64,000 nucleotides of DNA from assembly GCF_012848175.1 (NCBI RefSeq), contig NZ_CP051651.1, positions 1,178,001-1,242,000 on the forward strand. The letters run 5' to 3'. The position numbers were made by a program, and so were the translations under genes. Under the pieces are notes generated by a model that had not been told where the DNA came from, did not search any database, and worked only from the letters and a program-made list of their open reading frames with translations. This document shows, in pieces, positions 37,087 to 46,319 of this stretch. Numbering within the stretch: position 1 is the first letter of the stretch; every line of letters begins with the position of its first letter. The stretch comes from Xanthomonas campestris pv. badrii (GTDB lineage: Bacteria > Pseudomonadota > Gammaproteobacteria > Xanthomonadales > Xanthomonadaceae).

Positions 37087-37452
37087 TGGAAACCTCCATG
37101 AGTGGGATCGAGGGGAGTGCACCGGCTGATTCACGATGCGAAGAGATGCCGCAGGCACACCGTAGGCAATCGGGCTGCATCATGCAACCGCTGCCGGAGC
37201 GGTGGTTGGGCCGAGGATCAGCTTGGTGGAAGCGCGCATGCCGGACGCGCCACCGAACGGCGCTGCGTATATGCGGTACGCGCAAGACCATCGGGCGTAC
37301 CGGTGTGCGCGGTCATCGGGCATGGCGTTGCATGTCGGCTGCGATCAGGCGCGCTGGTGTGACGCGATGCCACGCCCACCGCAGGGAGCGTGGATCCTGC
37401 AGAAACGCGCTAAGCGCTTCGGTCAGCTTCGCAGTATGTGGGTCGATGGCGC
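37087..37452. other. 366-bp intergenic stretch upstream of slyD
   Basis: Lies between the CDF transporter end and the slyD start, both on the minus strand. Frames here are unconvincing in composition. The slyD promoter should be in it. No terminator hairpin with a T-run was found. Confidence 0.5.
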
Positions 37453-38538
37453 TCAGTCGGCCTGCGCGCCACGTTCGATCTGGGTGCGTCGCGCCTGCCA
37501 GGTTTCCGGCGTCTGCGGCTTGACGAACAGGGCGGTGATCTCCGGATGCTGGCGCTTGGCCGCCGCTTCGATACGCGCGACACAGGCTTCGATGTCCGGC
37601 GTGCTGCGGGTGTCTTCGAATTCGGCACTCAGCGCGGCCACCACCTGGTTGGGGCCCATCTGCATGGTCAGCACGCCATTGGCGGCACGCACGTCCGGGT
37701 CGCTGGCGGCAATGCGCAACAGCGACGCGCTGACATGCGCATGCGCGGGTTCGCCGATCAGCAAGCCCTTGGTTTCCCGCGCCAGCAGGAAAGCGGTAAA
37801 GGCGAGCACGCCGGCAATGCCGATCGAGGCGATGCCGTCGAGCTCCGGCATGTCCAGTAGCTGCGCGCCGGCCAGGCCGAGCAGGGCCATGAACAAGCCG
37901 ATCAGCGCGGCGCTGTCTTCCAGCAGCACGGTGAAGGTGCTGGGATCCTTGCTTTTGCGAAACGCTTCGAAGTAGCCCATGCGGCCCTTCTTGGCACGGA
38001 ACTCGCGCAACGCCACCACCCAGGAAATGCCTTCGAACACGATGGATACGCCGAGCACGCAGTAGGCGACCAGGTGGCTCTTGGCAGGCTCGGGATGGCG
38101 CAGATGCACGATGCCTTCGTACAGCGATACGCCGGCGCCCATCGCAAACACCAGCAGCGCCACGATGAAGCTCCAGAAATACAGCTCGCGCCCGTAGCCG
38201 AACGGATGGGTGGGCGTGGGCGCGCGCGCCGCGCGACGCAGGCCATACAGCAGCAGCACTTCGTTGACCGTGTCCACCAACGAATGCACGCCCTCGCTGA
38301 GCATGGCCGAACTGCCGGAGATGCCGGCCGCGATGAACTTGGCCACCGCAATGGCCAGGTTGCCGGCCAGGGCGACGTAGACCACCAGGTGCGAGCCCTT
38401 GGTGTGATCCTGCCCGGTGTGGTCCGGCCCGGCGTTCGCATCCGCGGCCTTGGCGGCGTCGCCGTTCTGCCCGGCAGCGGGCGCATCGGCGCGCGGCGAT
38501 GCGGCGCCAGGTGTGGAAGGGTCTGAGCGATTGGACAC
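37453..38538 (-). CDS. Cation diffusion facilitator (CDF) transporter
   Basis: The 361-residue transporter has an unusually long hydrophilic N terminus (about 48 residues, with His/Asp in GPDHTGQDHTKGSH) and six TM helices with the metal-site motif SEGVHSLVDTVNE. A second site lies in the fifth helix (LLEDSAALIG) and a cytoplasmic C-terminal domain follows. CDF proteins export Zn, Fe, Mn or Co in exchange for protons; the specificity cannot be told here. GTG start at 38538. Confidence 0.88.
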   Translation of the reverse strand: MSNRSDPSTPGAASPRADAPAAGQNGDAAKAADANAGPDHTGQDHTKGSHLVVYVALAGNLAIAVAKFIAAGISGSSAMLSEGVHSLVDTVNEVLLLYGLRRAARAPTPTHPFGYGRELYFWSFIVALLVFAMGAGVSLYEGIVHLRHPEPAKSHLVAYCVLGVSIVFEGISWVVALREFRAKKGRMGYFEAFRKSKDPSTFTVLLEDSAALIGLFMALLGLAGAQLLDMPELDGIASIGIAGVLAFTAFLLARETKGLLIGEPAHAHVSASLLRIAASDPDVRAANGVLTMQMGPNQVVAALSAEFEDTRSTPDIEACVARIEAAAKRQHPEITALFVKPQTPETWQARRTQIERGAQAD

Positions 38539-38649
38539 GGGCGGCCTGCAGTGTTCGGCAAGCGCTGCACTATCGCGCCGTAGCCGTGCCCGCTACGTGA
38601 TCGCGGCGCCGGCAGCTACAATCCACGCCCGTTTCGATCAAGGACTCGC

Positions 38650-38985
38650 ATGTCTACCGTTCCCGCCTGCCCGCAATGCGGCCAGGACAACACCTATGCC
38701 GACGGCGCGCTGTCGGTCTGCGCAGACTGCGGTTTCGAGTGGAGCGCGGGAGAGCCTGCTGCAAATGCCACCGTGGTACGCGACAGCAACGGCAACGTGC
38801 TGCAGGCCGGCGATACGGTGACGGTAATCAAGGATCTCAAGGTCAAGGGCTCGTCGATTCCGCTCAAGCAGGGCACGGTGATCCGCAATATCCGCCTGGT
38901 CGAAGACGATGCCGAGCATATCGAGGGCAACTCGGAAAAGATCAAGGGACTGGTGCTGAAGACCTGCTTCCTGCGCAAGGCATAG
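38650..38985 (+). CDS. yjdM: YjdM/PhnA-family zinc-ribbon protein
   Basis: The 111-residue protein has an N-terminal zinc ribbon (CPQCGQDN ... CADCGFEW) and a C-terminal SH3-like KOW region (TVIKDLKVKGSSIPLKQGT) characteristic of YjdM (formerly PhnA), a conserved protein of uncertain function despite its phosphonate-operon name. It is divergent from the CDF transporter. Confidence 0.9.
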   Translation: MSTVPACPQCGQDNTYADGALSVCADCGFEWSAGEPAANATVVRDSNGNVLQAGDTVTVIKDLKVKGSSIPLKQGTVIRNIRLVEDDAEHIEGNSEKIKGLVLKTCFLRKA

Positions 38986-39198
38986 CCACATGTTGGCGGC
39001 TTGATGGCTGCCAGTTGCGCACGTGAGGTGCATGATCGGTATTGGCATGCAAGCTGCGGCCTGTGTGCACCCGGTTGATGGCGGCGTGCAGTGATCTGCG
39101 CGGCGGTGAGCCGCACCGGGCGGCGAACGGCAATCAGCACGCGCCGCAAGATCAGGTTCCATGCGCAACGCGCCAGGCCCGCCGAGCCGAGCCCATAC

Positions 39199-39588
39199 TC
39201 AGTCGCGCGGATACACCGCTGCCACCAGGCAGCTCTGGCGCATGCGTGAGAGCCGGCCGCCACGCGTCGTGCCCAGGTCTCCTTCATGGCCGGCACCGGC
39301 GTTTGCGCCGGCAATGCCGATCTCGTCCAGCACGTCGATCTTGTCGCCGGGATTGCCGCAGATCGCGTTCAAGCCCATGCCGGACACGAAGCGGATCGGC
39401 GGCGCGCCGCTGAGTTCGTTGCAACTGTCCATCAGTTCCACCCGGTAATGGCGATGCGTGCCGGAATGGCGTGGGGAGACTTCCACCACCAGCCCCTGCG
39501 TATCTTCCGACCATGCACGCAACATGCTGGGACGAAAGCAGTCGCTGGCGTGGAGTCGGATGGCGCCAGGTCGGCCGCCGGATCGCAC
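39199..39588 (-). CDS. Secreted-type hypothetical protein (DUF6491-like), 5'-truncated form
   Basis: The 129-residue frame has a core that resembles the small DUF6491-type proteins (RHYRVELMDSCNELSGAPPI, GLNAICGNPGDKIDV, SRMRQSCLVAAVY). No signal peptide is found in the frame, although relatives are secreted; the first usable start (GTG 39588) lies 17 bp past the transpeptidase stop. The gene may have lost its 5' end. Family assignment is by pattern and is uncertain. Confidence 0.5.
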   Translation of the reverse strand: MRSGGRPGAIRLHASDCFRPSMLRAWSEDTQGLVVEVSPRHSGTHRHYRVELMDSCNELSGAPPIRFVSGMGLNAICGNPGDKIDVLDEIGIAGANAGAGHEGDLGTTRGGRLSRMRQSCLVAAVYPRD

Positions 39589-39605
39589 TGCCAGCGTGAC
39601 CTGCG

Positions 39606-40655
39606 TCAGTGCGGCTCGGGCGGATCCGAATCCAGCACCTGCAGCTTGCCGCCGGTGGTCTCCGGCAGGATGCGCTGGTCGGTGGCGACCAGGACGACGC
39701 CGGGCGTCAGCAAGGGCAGCAGCTCGGCCAGGAACGCCGGCGGTACCTGCAGCCGCGCGATGGTGTCGGGATCCAGCGCCTGGCCTGCCGCGGCCGTGCT
39801 GCCGGGAATGCCGATGCGCATCCAGTTGGGCATGCGGCGACCGGGCAGGCCGGCAATTTCGCCGGGCAGAAAGCCCTGGCCGACGATGAAGGCCTGCGTG
39901 CCCAGCGGCGGTGCACCCGGCGGCGCATGCACGGCGACCCGGGCACGCCCGATTTCCACGCCATTGCGATAGACCAGCAATTGCTGGTCGGCGCTGCTGA
40001 CCAGCATCGAGATCGGGCCGGTGGGCGCCAACGCCGGTTGCCATGCAAATGCCTGGCCGTTGGGCAGCGGCAGCAGCGGGCGCTCGGCGCCGGTGGTCGG
40101 GTCGATCGGGCTGAGCGCGCGCGGATGCACCACATCGTCGGCACTGACGCCGGCCTGCGCCACGACCACCACCATGCCCATGTTGGAATTGTCGAACAGC
40201 AGTCGGGCGAATTCCGATGGCAGGTGCACGCAGCCATGCGATTCCGGGTAGCCGGGCAGGCCGCCGGCATGCAGCGCCACGCCATCCCAGGTGAGCCGCT
40301 GCTGATACGGCATCGGCGCGGCGTTGTAGATGTTGGAGCGGTGATCCCGGTCCTTCTGCAGGATGGTGAATACCCCGGTGGGGGTCTCATGCCCGGGCTT
40401 GCCGGAGCTGATGGTGGACACGCCGATCAGGATGCCGTTGCGATACGCATACGCGCGTTGTTCGGTGAGGCTGACGATCACCGCCATCGGTCCCCAGCCC
40501 TTGCTCACGCCGCCCCAGATCCATTCGCCCGGCTTCAGGTCGGCAGGCAGGGTGCCCGCGGGGCTGGACTGGCGGGCGCCCCAGAACGGCGCGGCGGCCG
40601 CGTGACCACCTATCAGCAACATGCACAGCAGTGCAAACGAGAGCGGGGGTCGCAT
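39606..40655 (-). CDS. L,D-transpeptidase with a second, degenerate YkuD-like domain
   Basis: The 349-residue exported protein (signal ALLCMLLIGGHAAAA) has a YkuD domain with catalytic motif HGCVHLP. The second half repeats the same layout (SMLVSSADQQLLVYRNGVEIG aligns with AVIVSLTEQRAYAYRNGILIG) but has no His-x-Cys motif. L,D-transpeptidases make 3-3 cross-links or attach lipoproteins to peptidoglycan. ATG 40655 is chosen; ATG 40667 is also in frame. Confidence 0.85.
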   Translation of the reverse strand: MRPPLSFALLCMLLIGGHAAAAPFWGARQSSPAGTLPADLKPGEWIWGGVSKGWGPMAVIVSLTEQRAYAYRNGILIGVSTISSGKPGHETPTGVFTILQKDRDHRSNIYNAAPMPYQQRLTWDGVALHAGGLPGYPESHGCVHLPSEFARLLFDNSNMGMVVVVAQAGVSADDVVHPRALSPIDPTTGAERPLLPLPNGQAFAWQPALAPTGPISMLVSSADQQLLVYRNGVEIGRARVAVHAPPGAPPLGTQAFIVGQGFLPGEIAGLPGRRMPNWMRIGIPGSTAAAGQALDPDTIARLQVPPAFLAELLPLLTPGVVLVATDQRILPETTGGKLQVLDSDPPEPH

Positions 40656-40895
40656 CGGCGTTCCCATCAGGAGGGTTGCACCGATGCTAGCGGGCAGACG
40701 CGCACGCGTCACCGGGCGATGCGGTGCGATAAGCGCGGCATGCGAAGGTGGCGCCGCCCGGTAGTCGAGGCGGCGCGTGCTATCTGGTGTGCGGCTGCAG
40801 GAATTCCGGCAGTGCGCGTGTGGCGCGTGGGCGATGACGCTCGCAGCCCGATCGCCGCCGCATGGCAACGACGATCGGGCGTGCTGGCGTGATGC

Positions 40896-41990
40896 TTACT
40901 CCGGCAACGCCGGATAATCGGTATAGCCCTTGGCGCCGCCGCCATAGAGGGTGGACTGATCCACCTCGGCCAGCGGGGCGTGTTCGCGCAGGCGACGCAC
41001 CAGATCCGGGTTGGCAATGAACGGGCGGCCATAGGCGATGGCATCGGCATAGCCGCTGCTGAGGGCATGCTCGGACATCGCGCGGTCATAGCCGTTGTTG
41101 GCGATCCAGGCGCCATCGAACTTGGCGCGCAGCGCAGCGTAGTCGAAGGCGATGTTGTCGCGCGCACCGCCGGTGGCGCCCTCGATCACGTGCACGAACG
41201 CCAGGCCGCCGATCAGGTTCAGCCGCTCCACGGCACGTTCGAACAGCGGCTGCGGGTTGGAGTCGTGTGCGCCGTAGACCGGGGTGACCGGCGACAGGCG
41301 CACGCCGGTGCGCTCGGCACCGATCTCATCGGCGATGGCCTGTACCACTTCGGCGAGCAGGCGGGTGCGGTTTTCGATATCGCCGCCGTAGGCATCGGTG
41401 CGCTTGTTGGAACCATCGCGCAGGAACTGGTCGAGCAGGTAGCCATTGGCCGCATGCACTTCCACGCCATCGAAACCGGCCTCGATCGCATTGCGCGCGG
41501 CGATGCGGTAGTCCTCGATCAGCGCGGGGATTTCGTCCAGCGCCAATGCACGCGGTTCGGAAACGTCCTCGAAGCCGTTCTTGGTGTAGGTCTTGCCCTC
41601 CGCACGAATCGCGCTGGGCGCGACCGGCACTTCGCCCGGCGGCAGTACGCTGGTGTGCGAGACGCGGCCGACATGCCAGAGCTGCAACACGATCTTGCCG
41701 CCACGGCGATGCACTTCATCGGTGACCGCGCGCCAGCCGGCGACCTGTTGGGTGGTATGGATGCCCGGCGTATCCAGGTAGCCCTGGCCGAGCGGACTGA
41801 TCTGCGTGCCTTCGGCGACGATCAGGCCGGCAGTGGCGCGCTGGCCGTAGTATTCGGCGGCCAGCGGCGACGGGACCTGCCCGGCGCCGGCGCGGTTACG
41901 CGTCAGCGGCGCCATGATCACGCGGTTGGCAAGGTCCAGCGCGCCCAGGCGCACCGGGGAAAACAGTGGGGATTGAGTGGATTTGGACAT
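40896..41990 (-). CDS. Alkene reductase, old yellow enzyme family (NemA-like)
   Basis: The 364-residue FMN enzyme reduces activated alkenes, nitrate esters and N-ethylmaleimide with NAD(P)H. It has the TIM-barrel OYE motifs HVGRVSH, HAANGYLLDQFL, NKRTDAYGG and AIAYGRPFIANPDLV. ATG 41990 is chosen (MSKSTQS); the 71 codons upstream have no OYE character. It is divergent from an MFS transporter over a 245-bp promoter region, suggesting linked control of an electrophile or xenobiotic response. No regulator adjoins it. Confidence 0.93.
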   Translation of the reverse strand: MSKSTQSPLFSPVRLGALDLANRVIMAPLTRNRAGAGQVPSPLAAEYYGQRATAGLIVAEGTQISPLGQGYLDTPGIHTTQQVAGWRAVTDEVHRRGGKIVLQLWHVGRVSHTSVLPPGEVPVAPSAIRAEGKTYTKNGFEDVSEPRALALDEIPALIEDYRIAARNAIEAGFDGVEVHAANGYLLDQFLRDGSNKRTDAYGGDIENRTRLLAEVVQAIADEIGAERTGVRLSPVTPVYGAHDSNPQPLFERAVERLNLIGGLAFVHVIEGATGGARDNIAFDYAALRAKFDGAWIANNGYDRAMSEHALSSGYADAIAYGRPFIANPDLVRRLREHAPLAEVDQSTLYGGGAKGYTDYPALPE

Positions 41991-42235
41991 CAGCAACCAG
42001 TCGTTGTGGGATCGCACGCAAGGCGCGGCGCCGCGCCGATCGCGGTGCTCCACAGCGATGGTGGCGAACCCAAGCGGATTCGAGCGACGCTGGTAGGACA
42101 CAGCGTCTCCCGGTGCACGGAAGTGGGCCAAACTGTGACGGGCAAGGCGTGCGGGCTGAATCGCCAGGAACATCGGCCTTTCCTGCATTGCTGCATTGCA
42201 CAATAATAAGCCGCCCCGTCAATCTGGAGTCGGGC

Positions 42236-43444
42236 ATGTCCGATATCGAGCCTTCCGCCCCGCGCGTGCCCCGGCGCGACTACGTGCTGATCCTGCTGGC
42301 GCTGGCGATGGGCGGCTTTGCGATCGGTATCAGCGAATTCTCCACGATGGGCCTGATGACGCAGATTGCGCAGGGCCTGCGGATCAGCGAGCCGCAGGTA
42401 GGCCATGTCATCAGTGCCTACGCACTGGGCGTGGTGGTTGGCGCGCCGTTGCTGGCAATTCTGGGCGCGCGCTGGCCGCGCCGCACCCTGTTGCTGCTGC
42501 TGATGGTGTTCTACGCGCTCGGCAATCTGGCCAGCGCGTTGGCGCCGAGCTATCACACGATGCTGCTGTGCCGCTTCATCGCAGGCCTGCCGCATGGCGC
42601 GTATTTCGGTGTGGCCTCGTTGGTGGCCGCATCGATCAGCCCGCCCAACCAGCGCGCGACTGCGGTGGGACGCGTGCTGCTGGGCTTGAGCGTGGCGTTG
42701 CTGGTGGGCAATCCATTGGCGACCTGGCTGGGGCAGATCGTCAGCTGGCGCTGGGCGTATGCGTCGGTGTCGGTGATCGCATTGGGCACGGTCGCGGCGG
42801 TGGCCGCCTTGTTGCCGCCCGCGCCCGACGAGCCGCGGCAGCAGCCCTTGCGCGAGCTGCGAGCGTTCAACCGACCACAGGTGTGGTTGGCGCTGGCAAT
42901 CGGCGCCGTGGGGTTCTCCGGCATGTTCTGCGTCTTCAGTTATCTGGCGCCGACACTGACGGCGGTGACCGGCGTGGAGCCGGCGCGCATCCCGCTGGCC
43001 ATGGCCGCCTTTGGCGTGGGCGGCGTGCTGGGCAGCATACTGGGGGGCTGGCTGTTTGATCGCCTGCAGTTCCGCGCAGTGCAGGTGCTGCTGGGGTGGT
43101 CGATCGCGGTGATGCTGACGTTTCCGCTGGCCGCGCACTCGGAACTGTGGGTGTTTGTCTCCGTCATCGCGGTGGGCACCATGGGCGCCCTGGCGCCTGC
43201 ATTGCAGACCCGCCTGATGGATGTGGCCGCCGAAGCGCAGACCCTGGCGGCGGCGTCCAACCATGCAGCGTTCAATACCGCCAATGCGCTGGGGCCGTGG
43301 CTGGGCGGCATGGCCATCACCACAGGCTGGGGCTGGACGTCCACTGGCTACGTTGGCGCGGCCACCGCGCTGGGTGGCGTGCTGATCTATGCGGCAGCGG
43401 TGTGGCAGGAACAACGTCAGCGCGGCGCGCTGGCCAGCTATTGA
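42236..43444 (+). CDS. MFS efflux transporter (AraJ/YdhP type)
   Basis: The 402-residue protein has 12 predicted TM helices and the MFS loop motif GARWPRR after helix 2. It resembles the arabinose-efflux/chloramphenicol-resistance subgroup (DHA1). GGAG lies about eight bases before the ATG. It is divergent from an OYE reductase. Substrate unknown; drug or sugar efflux is the family norm. Confidence 0.87.
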   Translation: MSDIEPSAPRVPRRDYVLILLALAMGGFAIGISEFSTMGLMTQIAQGLRISEPQVGHVISAYALGVVVGAPLLAILGARWPRRTLLLLLMVFYALGNLASALAPSYHTMLLCRFIAGLPHGAYFGVASLVAASISPPNQRATAVGRVLLGLSVALLVGNPLATWLGQIVSWRWAYASVSVIALGTVAAVAALLPPAPDEPRQQPLRELRAFNRPQVWLALAIGAVGFSGMFCVFSYLAPTLTAVTGVEPARIPLAMAAFGVGGVLGSILGGWLFDRLQFRAVQVLLGWSIAVMLTFPLAAHSELWVFVSVIAVGTMGALAPALQTRLMDVAAEAQTLAAASNHAAFNTANALGPWLGGMAITTGWGWTSTGYVGAATALGGVLIYAAAVWQEQRQRGALASY

Positions 43445-43659
43445 GATGATCCAGTGGCGGGTCGGCCCCTGGCGGGCGACACGGCCTCGCTGACATCTGC
43501 ATGCTTGGACACCATGCATGTGTGCAGGTGGTACCGATACCGGTTGTCCAGAGATTGCGAAGACCCACGCTGCTGCAGTGCGCGGCCATGTCCCATCCAC
43601 GGTCGCCTCACGACTGGCCATCGAGACTGCGTGCTTGCCAGTAAGCGGACCGAACCGTC

Positions 43660-43833
43660 ATGACCGACTTCACTCCACCCCCATGGAAGCGCTCCAGCCC
43701 AAAACGTAAGGCCTCTACGCCGTTGACCGAGGCGCAGAAGGCTGCTGCCCGAAGGCGGGCAGAAGAGGCGGGGCGTCCGTATCCGAATCTGATCGACAAT
43801 ATGTGGGCCAGCCGGCAACCCAGAGAGTCGTGA
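43660..43833 (+). CDS. Small conserved protein, 57 residues
   Basis: This short gene reads MTDFTPPPWKRSSPK, a basic stretch, then TEAQKAAARRRAEEAGRPYP and NLIDNMWAS. The PYPNLIDNMWA tail and the Ala/Arg helix have the look of a conserved proteobacterial small protein, and coding use is consistent throughout. No clear Shine-Dalgarno or promoter can be placed. Function unknown. Confidence 0.68.
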   Translation: MTDFTPPPWKRSSPKRKASTPLTEAQKAAARRRAEEAGRPYPNLIDNMWASRQPRES

Positions 43834-44053
43834 TCTTGATGCGCTATTGGCATTGATGAATCGCAGTTCATCGGCCGCATGATGGCGTGATGACATGTCC
43901 CGTATCGCTCACATGCCAATTATGCGCGCGCGGCCAGCATGGCCCCGTACACAACGCCAAGGCGCCGCAATCAACGCATCGATTGCGTTATTCCCCGACA
44001 GCCAAGCGCAACGCATTACCGCGCCGCGCGGCCCATGCAACCAGGAGCGACAC

Positions 44054-44509
44054 ATGAGCACCCAGAGCAAGACCGAGCACAGCCTCAACGATCTCATCGC
44101 CATTTCCCGCGACGGCAAGGACTTCTACGACGAAGCCGCCGCCAAGGTGGGCGATGCCGAGCTTGCGACGCTGTTCCGCCGCATCGCCGGCGTCAAGAGC
44201 GACATCGTCAGCAATCTGAGCAGCGTTGTGGCGTCGGTGGGCGGGACGCCGGAAAAGCACGGCACCATGGTCGGCAGCATGCAGCAGTTTTACGGCAAGG
44301 TCCGTGCAACGCTGGGCGACACCAAGTACGGCTACGTGGCCGAGCTGGAAGAGTCGGAAGATCGCCTGCTGAAGGCCTTCGACGAAACCATCGCCGATCA
44401 GGACACGCCGGCCGCCGCACGCGACGCCGCACTGCGTCTGTTGCCGGAAGTGCGTGCGTGCCATGACGTGATGCGCAACCGCAAGCACGCGATGAAGAAC
44501 GCGGCGTAA
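44054..44509 (+). CDS. PA2169-family four-helix-bundle protein (DUF2383)
   Basis: The 151-residue protein is all-helical with conserved acidic and His residues (LNDLIAISRDGKDFYDEAA, EDRLLKAFDETI, MRNRKHAM), the DUF2383 ferritin-like layout. Relatives are stress-induced; metal binding is suspected. AGGAG eight bases upstream fixes ATG 44054. A terminator at 44572 follows, indicating a monocistronic unit. Confidence 0.88.
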   Translation: MSTQSKTEHSLNDLIAISRDGKDFYDEAAAKVGDAELATLFRRIAGVKSDIVSNLSSVVASVGGTPEKHGTMVGSMQQFYGKVRATLGDTKYGYVAELEESEDRLLKAFDETIADQDTPAAARDAALRLLPEVRACHDVMRNRKHAMKNAA

Positions 44510-44571
44510 CGTGATTGCGATTCCGTAGTGCATCAACTCGATGCAGCTCCGGAGTAAATCGATACAGGCGG

Positions 44572-44605
44572 GAAACGGGTAGCGCATGCTGCCCGTTTCT
44601 TTTTG
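44572..44605 (+). terminator. Rho-independent terminator after the DUF2383 gene
   Basis: A 12-bp stem GAAACGGGTAGC / GCTGCCCGTTTC (one G-T pair; loop GCAT; 44572-44599) is followed by TTTTTG. Confidence 0.88.
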
Positions 44606-44747
44606 TGCGGTGTGCAATTGCTGTTCCACGAGCGCACTGTGTTCCACAGCGATGCATGCGACTGCGGCGTATTCGGCAGGCACCCGGTCTGCTAGTATCC
44701 GCCGCCCTTCTTCAGCCAGGCCCGCGCAGGCGGACGTGGACACCCTC

Positions 44748-45350
44748 ATGAAACAGCAGTTTCTCTACTTGTCATCGGCCGAGGCGCAGCTGTCGCTGGG
44801 CTTGGGCGAAGAGAAGCCCACCGAGCGGCTGTTCTTTGCGGTGATGGCAGATGCACAGACCGCCGAACGCGCGAGCGACATCGCCAACAGTCTGCTGCAG
44901 GCGGGGCAGGTGGAGGGAAAGCTGCTGGGGCGCGAGCGGCTGCACGTGACCTTGCATCACCTGGGCGACTACGCGGGCGGATTGCCGCCGTCGCTGGTCA
45001 GCCGGGCCAGCCAGGCCGCCGAACGCATTGCCCTGCCAGCCTTCGCTGTGGAATTCGACCGCGTTGGCACCTTCGGTGGGCGACGCTCGCAATTGCCTTG
45101 CGTGTTGCGCGGCGAAGAGCGGGTGCGCGGGTTGTATGAGTTGCAGGGGGCATTGGGGCGGCAGCTGGCGCATGCGGGCATTGCCGGCGATGCGCAGTAC
45201 ACGCCGCATATGACCCTGCTGTACTGCAATCAGACCCTGCCGCAGCGACGTTGCGAGGCACTGGCCTGGACGGTGCGTGAATTTGCGTTGGTGCGCAGTT
45301 TCCTGGGGCAGTCGCGCTACCAGATCGAAGGGTGCTGGTCGCTGCACTGA
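44748..45350 (+). CDS. thpR: RNA 2',3'-cyclic phosphodiesterase (2'-5' RNA ligase family)
   Basis: The 200-residue two-histidine phosphoesterase carries both HxT motifs, HVTLHHLG and HMTLLYC, separated by about 85 residues. These enzymes open 2',3'-cyclic phosphates or join 2'-5' RNA ends; the biological substrate is uncertain. ATG 44748 is the natural start. Followed 48 bp later by an HD-domain gene on the same strand. Confidence 0.9.
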   Translation: MKQQFLYLSSAEAQLSLGLGEEKPTERLFFAVMADAQTAERASDIANSLLQAGQVEGKLLGRERLHVTLHHLGDYAGGLPPSLVSRASQAAERIALPAFAVEFDRVGTFGGRRSQLPCVLRGEERVRGLYELQGALGRQLAHAGIAGDAQYTPHMTLLYCNQTLPQRRCEALAWTVREFALVRSFLGQSRYQIEGCWSLH

Positions 45351-45398
45351 ACCGCCGCACCCATGGGCACAGCGGCGCGTACGCGCTAGCCTGCGCCC

Positions 45399-46004
45399 AT
45401 GGACATCCCCACACCGCTGCCGTTGCATGCCGACCACCTGGCCGCACTGGAACAGGCCTATGCCACGCCTGTGCGCGCCTATCATCACTTCGGCCACGTG
45501 CGCGCACTGTTGCAGCACTATGCCGAGGTCGCTGCCGGGCCGGGGTGGCGGCAACCGGTGGAGGTCTGGCTGGCGGTGCTGTTCCACGATGCGGTGTACC
45601 AGCCCGGGCGTAGCGACAACGAAGCGCAATCGGCGGCGTGGGCACTGGACTGCATCCCGCGTTGGTGGCCACAGGCCGAGGTGGACCTTGCGCGCGTGCA
45701 GACGCTGATCCTGCTCACCGCACGGCATGGCCAGCTGCAACCGACCGATGTCGACGAAGAGGCGGCGCTGTTTCTGGACTGCGACATGGCGATCCTGGCG
45801 GCGCCGGCCCAGATCTTCGAAGCCTACGACCGCGCAATCGCCGACGAGTACCGAGGCCATGTGCCGGCGCTGCTGTTCCGTCTGAACCGGCGGCGTTTTC
45901 TGGCCGGCCTACTGAAGCGGCCGCGCATCTTTCTCAGCGCGTATTTCCATGCCAAGGCCGATGCCGCGGCGCGCGCCAACCTGCGTCGCCGGCTGGGCCG
46001 TTGA
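45399..46004 (+). CDS. HD-domain metal-dependent phosphohydrolase
   Basis: The 201-residue protein has an HD-type metal site (Y-HHFGHVRALL, then FHDAVYQPG, then DCDMAIL), as in predicted HD phosphohydrolases. The nucleotide substrate is not known. It lies 48 bp downstream of the 2'-5' RNA ligase-like gene, and the pairing suggests an RNA- or nucleotide-turnover role by inference only. Confidence 0.87.
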   Translation: MDIPTPLPLHADHLAALEQAYATPVRAYHHFGHVRALLQHYAEVAAGPGWRQPVEVWLAVLFHDAVYQPGRSDNEAQSAAWALDCIPRWWPQAEVDLARVQTLILLTARHGQLQPTDVDEEAALFLDCDMAILAAPAQIFEAYDRAIADEYRGHVPALLFRLNRRRFLAGLLKRPRIFLSAYFHAKADAAARANLRRRLGR

Positions 46005-46067
46005 TGGGCCAGTGCGCTGCGTTACGCCGCCTCGGGGAGGGCGGATCACGCACGCTACAATGGCCGC

Positions 46068-46250
46068 ATGCACGAGCCCGCCGTTTCCGCCGCCGATCCA
46101 CGTCCGCAACCGCCGCAGGCGCCAGCGCCCAACGAATGCTGCGAGAGCGGCTGCCCACTGTGCGTGCACGATCTGTACGCCGAGGAGTTGAGCCGCTACC
46201 ACCAGGCCCTGGCTGCCTGGGAAGCCCGCCAGCAGATGCCGGCGCGGTAA
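46068..46250 (+). CDS. Oxidoreductase-like domain protein (small Cys-rich)
   Basis: A 60-residue protein with a Pro-rich N terminus and the motif CCESGCPLCVHDLY, then an acidic helix (EELSRYHQALAAWE). This is the short oxidoreductase-like family also found near eukaryotic mitochondrial proteins. Probable metal or cofactor binding; the real activity is unknown. Confidence 0.83.
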   Translation: MHEPAVSAADPRPQPPQAPAPNECCESGCPLCVHDLYAEELSRYHQALAAWEARQQMPAR

Positions 46251-46319
46251 GCGAAGCGCGGCGCTTCGCGGCACGCGCCGGAACGATTATCTTTGGACCA
46301 CTTTCCCCGATGGTGCGAC

